DNA of 64,000 bases. It comes from DATBRV01 sp036560145 (GTDB taxonomy: Bacteria > Myxococcota_A > UBA9160 > SMWR01). Every line of letters begins with the position of its first letter. Position 1 is the first letter of the stretch. Where the stretch lies: the NCBI GenBank assembly GCA_036560145.1, contig DATBRV010000049.1, positions 1 to 64,000 of the forward strand. Direction: 5' to 3'. Made by a program: the position numbers and the translations under genes. The notes below the pieces were generated by a model. That model was not told the DNA's origin. It ran no database searches and saw nothing but the letters and a program-made list of their open reading frames with translations. Positions 59,412-64,000 of the stretch are shown in pieces.

Positions 59412-62159
59412 TCAGTAGACCCGCGCGGTGACGGCGGCCAGCCGCTCAGCGAGGACGTCGCTCAGGTTCCGGAACAGATGGGCGGAGGTGCGCGGATAGC
59501 GGCGCTGGAGCCGCGCCAGGTTCGACTGGTCGAGGCGCAGCAGCCGCACGTCCGTCTCGCAGTCGACGTTGGCGGTGCGCTCGCCGTGGAAGAGGCCGAC
59601 CTCCCCGAGCACGTCGCCGCGCCCGTGCGTGTTCAGCGGCACGCTGTGGCCGTCGGCCTCCACGCTGCTGCGCAGCCGCCCTTCGATCACCACGAACATG
59701 CCGTCGCCCTTGGCGCCGATCTGGATCAGGCGCTCCCCGGCCTTGGCGTGCACGATCTGGGTCATCAGCGCCACGATCCGCGCCTGGGCCTTCGACATGC
59801 CCTTGAAGAGCGGGATCGCGAGCTGCGGGTTCGCGCCCAGATCGAGCGTGAGCACCTCCCAGAGGGTGACGATCCGGAGCCGCGAGGCGATCGCCGGCGT
59901 GAAGGTCATGTCGCAGCACCAGCCGAGAAAGAGCGTGACCGCCGCCAGCGAGCCGAACTCCGCCTGCTGGCGCAGGCTCGAGAAGGTTAGCGCCAGGAAG
60001 CCGAAGCAGAGGGCCGCCGTCGCGTAGCTGACCGGGCGCCCGACGTGCATCAGGGCCTGGCGCACGCCTTCCTTCTCGCTGGCCGTGCGCTTGGCGGCCG
60101 CGTTGAACTGGCCGAGGAAATGGATGGTGTCGTCGACGGCGATTCCGAGCACGATGCTCGCGACCAGGCCCGTGGTGACGTTGAGCGTGATGCCGCTCCA
60201 GCCGAGGATCCCGAAGTAGAACAGCACCGGCAGGACGTTCGGGATCATCGCGATGAAGCCGACCCGGAACGACATGAACTGGAGCGCCATGATCGCGAAG
60301 ATGCTCAGGAAGGCGGAGCCCACGCTGATCGCCTGCCCGTAGGCGATCTCGTCGTTGGTCTTGGCCAGCAGCACCAGGTTCCCCGTCACGCGCCCGTGGA
60401 TGCGCGCGGGGAGCTCGGCGAGCCGCGCCTCGATGCTCCGCACCAGGGCGGCGAGGTCGGCCGAGTCGAGCGCGGTGGTGCGGACGCGGATGTTCGCGAT
60501 CTGATACTGCGAGTTCACGAAGCCGGCGACGTCGTCGCCGGACCCGAAGAAGAGCAGCTGGGTCACCAGGCGTTTCGACTCCGGGATCCGATGGAAGGCC
60601 GGGGCGTCGGCATTGAAGCCGCGGTAGATCAGCTTCAGGTAGTCGACGAGCGAGGTGGAGCCCGTCACGTCCGGCAGGCCGGCGAGCCAGCTCTGGAGCT
60701 CCTCGATCAACGCGAGGTTCGCCGGCTCCTTGAAGGCGTCCGGATAGTCGGTCTCGAGCACCACCTGAACCTGGCCCGAGGCGCCCAGGTGCTGGTTCAC
60801 GTTCTCGACGGCCCGTCGGATCTCGGTGTCGCGCCCGAAGTTCGAGATCATGGTGGAGTTGATCACGATGCGCGGGATCCCGAGCACGGCGATCACGGCG
60901 AGGACGGCGGCCGCCACGAAGATCTTGCCCGCATGCTGATAGTCGAACCCGGCGAGCCGGCCGAGCATCCGGTCGAAGGCCGTGATCCTCTGCTTGCGGC
61001 CGGTCGGGCGGGACTCCCGGAGCAGCTGCAGCACCGCCGGGGCGTACGTCAGGGAGGCCAGCATGGTGAAGGTGATCCCGATCCCGCCGTAGAGGCCGAA
61101 CTCGCGGATCGCCCCCAGCGGGCTGGTGACCAGCGAGAGGAAGCCGGCCACCGTCGTGCTGCCCGTGAGGAACATCGGCAGCACCACCATCTCGAGGCCA
61201 CGCGACGCGGCGCTCTCCGAGGATGGATGCTCGACGCCCTCCTCGATCGCCTCGTAGTAGCAGCAGACGATGTGGACCGACTCGACGAACCCGATCACCA
61301 GCAGCAGCGGCGGAACCGAGATCGTCACCAGGTTGAGGGCCGGGTTCAGCTCCGCCATCACGGCGAAGGTCCAGAGGATCGCCATGCCGATGGTGGTGAG
61401 GGGGATCAGCAGACCGCGCAGGCTGCGGAAGGAGAGCAGCGCGATCAGCATGATGAGCGCGAAGGCGAGCGGGATCACCCGCGCGAGGTCGCGCAGCAGG
61501 AAGCGCGAGGTCTCGGCCTTGAGGTGCGCGCTGCCGACCAGCCAGGTGGAGACGTCCGGCAGCCCCGCGAGCTCCTCGCGCGCGATGCGCTGGATCTGCT
61601 GGTCGATCCCGAGCTGGTTGAACTCCATCTCCGGCATGTCGACCGGCTGGATCGCAATTCCGGTGGTGGTCCCGTCCGCGCCCAGCAGGCTGCCCCGGAA
61701 CACCGGGTTGTCCTGCGCCGCCCGGCGCACCCGATCCACCTCGGCCGGGTCGGTCGGGGGCTCGTCGAAGAGGGGCGCGATCTCGAGATCTTCCCCCACC
61801 GCGCGCAGATTCGGAGCGTTCGCGAGGCTCACCACGCGCTGCACGCCCTCGACGGCGCCGATGCGGTTCGTGATGCGCAGCAGCGCCGCCAGCAGCGACG
61901 GCTCGAAGACACCGCCCGGACGATGCACGGCCAGCAGCAGGGTGTCGTCGTTCCCGAAAATTTTTCGCGTCCGGTCGTAGAACGCGCGGTTCTCGTCCCC
62001 GGTCGGGAGCAGGCTTTCGATCGAAGGATCGAGCAGCAGGCGCGGACGCAGCGTGCGGACGTCCACGATCCGCGTGATCGCCAGAGCGGTCAGCGCGATC
62101 GCGATCAGCAGCACCGCGACCGCGTGGCGCGTCACGAACTGGGCGTACGCCTTGAGCAG
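59412..62159 (-). CDS. RND-superfamily (MMPL-like) exporter with C-terminal cyclic-nucleotide-binding domain
   Basis: A protein of about 915 residues. Two sets of membrane helices with large periplasmic loops form the RND/MMPL core, including V-L-G-I-A-V-D-D-T-I-H-F-L-G (about 674), the family's conserved acidic pair in the membrane. The last ~110 residues (about 795-910) form a Crp-like cyclic-nucleotide-binding beta roll: K-G-D-G-M-F-V-V-I-E-G, G-D-V-L-G-E-V-G-L-F-H-G-E-R-T-A-N-V. I place the start at CTG 62159 because GAGGAGG lies five bases ahead and the residues after it (L-L-K-A-Y-A-Q-F) form the usual amphipathic lead-in; GTG 62135 has no ribosome site. Ligand control of an exporter by cyclic nucleotide is the inference. 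Confidence 0.87.
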   Translation of the reverse strand: MLKAYAQFVTRHAVAVLLIAIALTALAITRIVDVRTLRPRLLLDPSIESLLPTGDENRAFYDRTRKIFGNDDTLLLAVHRPGGVFEPSLLAALLRITNRIGAVEGVQRVVSLANAPNLRAVGEDLEIAPLFDEPPTDPAEVDRVRRAAQDNPVFRGSLLGADGTTTGIAIQPVDMPEMEFNQLGIDQQIQRIAREELAGLPDVSTWLVGSAHLKAETSRFLLRDLARVIPLAFALIMLIALLSFRSLRGLLIPLTTIGMAILWTFAVMAELNPALNLVTISVPPLLLVIGFVESVHIVCCYYEAIEEGVEHPSSESAASRGLEMVVLPMFLTGSTTVAGFLSLVTSPLGAIREFGLYGGIGITFTMLASLTYAPAVLQLLRESRPTGRKQRITAFDRMLGRLAGFDYQHAGKIFVAAAVLAVIAVLGIPRIVINSTMISNFGRDTEIRRAVENVNQHLGASGQVQVVLETDYPDAFKEPANLALIEELQSWLAGLPDVTGSTSLVDYLKLIYRGFNADAPAFHRIPESKRLVTQLLFFGSGDDVAGFVNSQYQIANIRVRTTALDSADLAALVRSIEARLAELPARIHGRVTGNLVLLAKTNDEIAYGQAISVGSAFLSIFAIMALQFMSFRVGFIAMIPNVLPVLFYFGILGWSGITLNVTTGLVASIVLGIAVDDTIHFLGQFNAAAKRTASEKEGVRQALMHVGRPVSYATAALCFGFLALTFSSLRQQAEFGSLAAVTLFLGWCCDMTFTPAIASRLRIVTLWEVLTLDLGANPQLAIPLFKGMSKAQARIVALMTQIVHAKAGERLIQIGAKGDGMFVVIEGRLRSSVEADGHSVPLNTHGRGDVLGEVGLFHGERTANVDCETDVRLLRLDQSNLARLQRRYPRTSAHLFRNLSDVLAERLAAVTARVY

Positions 62160-62196
62160 AATCGCCTCCTCGGGCGGCTCGGCGGCTCGCTTCCGG

Positions 62197-62988
62197 CTAC
62201 TTGCCCTTGGTCAGGTTCGACTGGCTGAACAGGCGCGCCGGGATCTCCACGCCGACCTCGATCTTCTCGATCGCGAGCTCCGTCTCGGTCTGCTTGACCA
62301 GATCCCGCAGCGTGAGCTGCGAGGCGTAGTGCAGCCCGGACACCACCGACAGGGCCTTGCGGTCGGAGCTGGCGACCTTGCGGAGCCGGTCGTTCGCCTC
62401 GAAGAGCTCGGTCTTGAGGCGCACGCAGGTCTTGGGGTCGATGTACTCGACGACGCGCGTGTAGGCGCCGATTTCGCCGGCGCTGGGGCGGCCCTCCAGC
62501 ACCCAGACCGTCTCGCCTTCGAGCGACGCGTCCGCGATCCGCTGGCTCTGCGGCTTCCTGGCGTAGTCTTCGATCATCTCGAAGTCTTCGTAGCTGAAGT
62601 CGGTGCCGAACATGGATCCGGTCACCATCCGGCTGGTGATGCGTTTGACCGAGCGGAGCTCCGGCAGGTACATGAACATGTCGCGCTCGCCCTGCTTGCG
62701 CTCGAGCATGAGCAGGCTCGCGCCGCGCAGATCGTCGGGGAGCGAGAACTCGATCAGGACGCGGGAGCGGCCGTCCTCGAACTTCTTCCAGTAGATCGTC
62801 GCCTTCGACGTGGTGATCGCGCCGACGCGGTCCTTCGCCCGCAAGGCGATCGACTGCACGCTGCTCGTCTTCGGCAGGTTGGCCTCGACGCAGGCCTGGA
62901 TCTCCGCGGCGGTCTTCGGCTCCTCGCCCGCTGCCGGGCCGGCCAGGACGAGGGCGATCAGCGTCGACCAGAAGAGGCGCTGCGGCAT
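62197..62988 (-). CDS. outer-membrane lipoprotein-sorting protein (LolA-like)
   Basis: A 263-residue exported protein. ATG 62988 gives a signal peptide ending A-G-P-A-A-G; a longer frame to 63156 has no coding character. The body is the LolA/LolB-like half barrel of the outer-membrane lipoprotein-sorting family often paired with RND exporters: Y-L-P-E-L-R-S-V-K-R-I-T (about 121), F-S-Y-E-D-F-E (about 146), and V-W-V-L-E-G-R-P. It is the first gene of an operon with the RND protein 37 bases downstream. Together they may move a lipid or lipoprotein across the periplasm. Confidence 0.87.
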   Translation of the reverse strand: MPQRLFWSTLIALVLAGPAAGEEPKTAAEIQACVEANLPKTSSVQSIALRAKDRVGAITTSKATIYWKKFEDGRSRVLIEFSLPDDLRGASLLMLERKQGERDMFMYLPELRSVKRITSRMVTGSMFGTDFSYEDFEMIEDYARKPQSQRIADASLEGETVWVLEGRPSAGEIGAYTRVVEYIDPKTCVRLKTELFEANDRLRKVASSDRKALSVVSGLHYASQLTLRDLVKQTETELAIEKIEVGVEIPARLFSQSNLTKGK

Positions 62989-63191
62989 CGAGAGGGATCC
63001 TCCGGGTTGGCAGCGGACGCGCGGCGACGGCTCCGCCGCAACGGGCCTCATCATGGCATGAATCGCCAGCCGGTTCAGCGCCTTCCGGGCCCTGCGCGCC
63101 GGGAGTATCCTGCTGGGGTCGCTGCCCCGCGCCCCTTTGCAGCGGGCGGCGAACACCGAGCGACGTGGGTCGTCGCAGGAAGCAGGAGCGC

Positions 63192-64000
63192 GTGGTTCGG
63201 AGAGTCCTGGGGCGCGCTTGGTTCGGGTTCGCCGCGTGGCTGCTGGCGCTGGCGTGGCTCGCCGCCCCGGCTTCGGCGGATCCGACGTTGCCGGCGGTCA
63301 GCGCACACCCGCCGATCAGCCCGCGACCGGCCGTGCTGTGGTATCCGGGCTTCGCGCGCGAGGATGCCCTGCGCTCGGCCTGGGTGCGCGCGCTCGACTA
63401 CGAACGCCGCTACGACTACCTGAAGGCGGCGCAGATCTTCGAGCACCTGATCGCCCAGGCGCCCGAGGAGCCGCACACCTACTGGCGGATCGCGCGCGAC
63501 TACGCCTGGCTGGCGGAGCTGACGCCGGCCTCGGACGTCGAGACGCGGGCCCGCTATGGATCGCTGGCGATGGCGTGGGCGGATCGCGGGCTCGCGATCG
63601 ACGCCCGCTGCGGCGAGTGCTGCTTCTACAAGTACGCCGGCATGGGCCGGGTCGCGACGGCGCGCGGCATCCTCTCGTCGATGGCGTGGCTGAGGCAGAT
63701 CTCGCAGACGCTGGATCGCTGCATGCAGACCCCGCCCGCCTTCGTGCACGAGCCGTGGAACCCGGAACTCGGCAACTTCTACTACGCCGCGGCGGCCTTC
63801 TACCGGATGCTCCCGGACTCGCGCGTGCTCGAAATTTCGGTCGGGGCGCGCGGCGATCCGCGCCGCTCGCTCGAGCTCTCGCGCCGGGCGGTCGCCCTCG
63901 CGGGCCAGCGCATCGATTACAACGTCGGGCTGGGGGCGTCGCTGCTGTGCCTGGGGCGCTCCGACGATCGCGCGGAGCTGCTGAAGGAGGGCCGCGCCGT
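63192..64000 (+). CDS. exported helical-repeat protein, 5' part (runs off the window)
   Basis: An open frame of 269 codons from GTG 63192 to the window end with no stop. CAGGAG is five bases ahead of the start. The first 30 residues are a signal peptide (W-L-L-A-L-A-W-L-A-A-P-A-S-A). The mature chain has TPR-like helices: Y-L-K-A-A-Q-I-F-E-H-L-I-A-Q-A-P, Y-G-S-L-A-M-A-W-A-D-R-G and S-L-E-L-S-R-R-A-V-A-L. A C-G-E-C-C cluster lies near residue 141. It is divergent from the LolA-like operon with about 200 bases between, so a functional link is possible. The C-terminus is not visible. Confidence 0.75.
   Translation, partial: MVRRVLGRAWFGFAAWLLALAWLAAPASADPTLPAVSAHPPISPRPAVLWYPGFAREDALRSAWVRALDYERRYDYLKAAQIFEHLIAQAPEEPHTYWRIARDYAWLAELTPASDVETRARYGSLAMAWADRGLAIDARCGECCFYKYAGMGRVATARGILSSMAWLRQISQTLDRCMQTPPAFVHEPWNPELGNFYYAAAAFYRMLPDSRVLEISVGARGDPRRSLELSRRAVALAGQRIDYNVGLGASLLCLGRSDDRAELLKEGRA

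Noticed and set aside
60045..62228. A 727-codon plus-strand open frame opposite the RND exporter
   Set aside because: Asp/Glu/Arg/His-rich antisense shadow. The RND membrane helices and acidic motif are on the minus strand.
1..64000. Mobile elements, tRNA or rRNA genes, CRISPR arrays
   Set aside because: I looked for transposase or integrase motifs, terminal inverted repeats, tRNA cloverleaf blocks and regularly spaced repeats and saw none. The only dispersed repeat is the short intergenic element reported above.

Overview
The window is GC-rich (roughly 70% by eye) and densely coded. It carries 54 intact or edge-truncated protein genes and one frame-disrupted gene, with no rRNA, tRNA, CRISPR array or transposase that I can see. 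Lipoprotein signals, a PEP-CTERM protein, an RND exporter, a LolA-like outer-membrane lipoprotein-sorting protein, a sigma-54-type promoter and many acyl-CoA enzymes point to a Gram-negative, soil- or sediment-type aerobe. A deltaproteobacterial-grade lineage (Myxococcota, Desulfobacterota_B or Binatota-like) is my best guess. That guess is inference from gene style, not from a marker gene.

Layout. 1-6.2 kb: an acyl-CoA degradation block with the end of an OB-fold protein, two thiolase-fold proteins lacking the thiolase nucleophile, a crotonase, an acyl-CoA ligase and an acyl-CoA dehydrogenase. 6.2-12.4 kb: an oxidation block with two divergent Baeyer-Villiger-type flavoproteins, an exported metallo-beta-lactamase-fold hydrolase (possible lactonase), and a phytoene-desaturase-like oxidoreductase divergent from a TetR regulator across a tandem operator. 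12.4-20 kb: small mixed genes (methyltransferase, rhodanese lipoprotein, cytochrome c, sterol-desaturase-family protein, wax-ester synthase-like acyltransferase, a tiny CxxC protein coupled to an RBBP9-like hydrolase, a frameshifted lipoprotein, a membrane protein). 20-27 kb: a TPR lipoprotein/LemA/TPM-domain operon, and divergent from it a 1036-residue secreted Cys-rich lipase that runs in frame into a cohesin-like PEP-CTERM protein. 27-33.5 kb: signalling genes (Fis-HTH response regulator, hybrid histidine kinase, NarL-type regulator), an amidohydrolase, a ferritin-like protein and a pair of paralogous lipoproteins. 33.5-42 kb: two coupled alpha/beta hydrolases, then a predicted peptide-synthesis cluster (transglutaminase-DUF2126, ATP-grasp-alpha-E fusion, short transglutaminase). 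42-47.3 kb: orphan membrane and lipoproteins, a peroxiredoxin and an SGNH-like protein. 47.3-55.8 kb: a second acyl-CoA catabolic block with ferredoxin, three acyl-CoA dehydrogenases, a ligase, a nitronate-monooxygenase-family protein, a TetR regulator and an R2-like diiron protein. 55.8-64 kb: a small exported protein behind a textbook -24/-12 promoter, a nitroreductase, a large membrane protein, an SRPBCC protein, an RND exporter ending in a cyclic-nucleotide-binding domain, a LolA-like protein, and the start of a secreted repeat-type protein.

The main thread linking distant parts is regulatory. A 14-bp palindrome close to TRGAACACGTTYCA lies in three divergent intergenic regions: crotonase/ligase at 3.4 kb, ferredoxin/acyl-CoA dehydrogenase at 48.8 kb, and TetR/diiron protein at 54.6 kb. 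This suggests that the TetR protein at 54.0-54.6 kb controls both catabolic blocks as one regulon. The palindrome resembles the AACnnGTT core of KstR-type steroid regulators. With the paired acyl-CoA dehydrogenases and the Cys-less thiolase-fold proteins, it suggests breakdown of a bulky side chain (sterol-like or branched), but the substrate itself cannot be read from the DNA.
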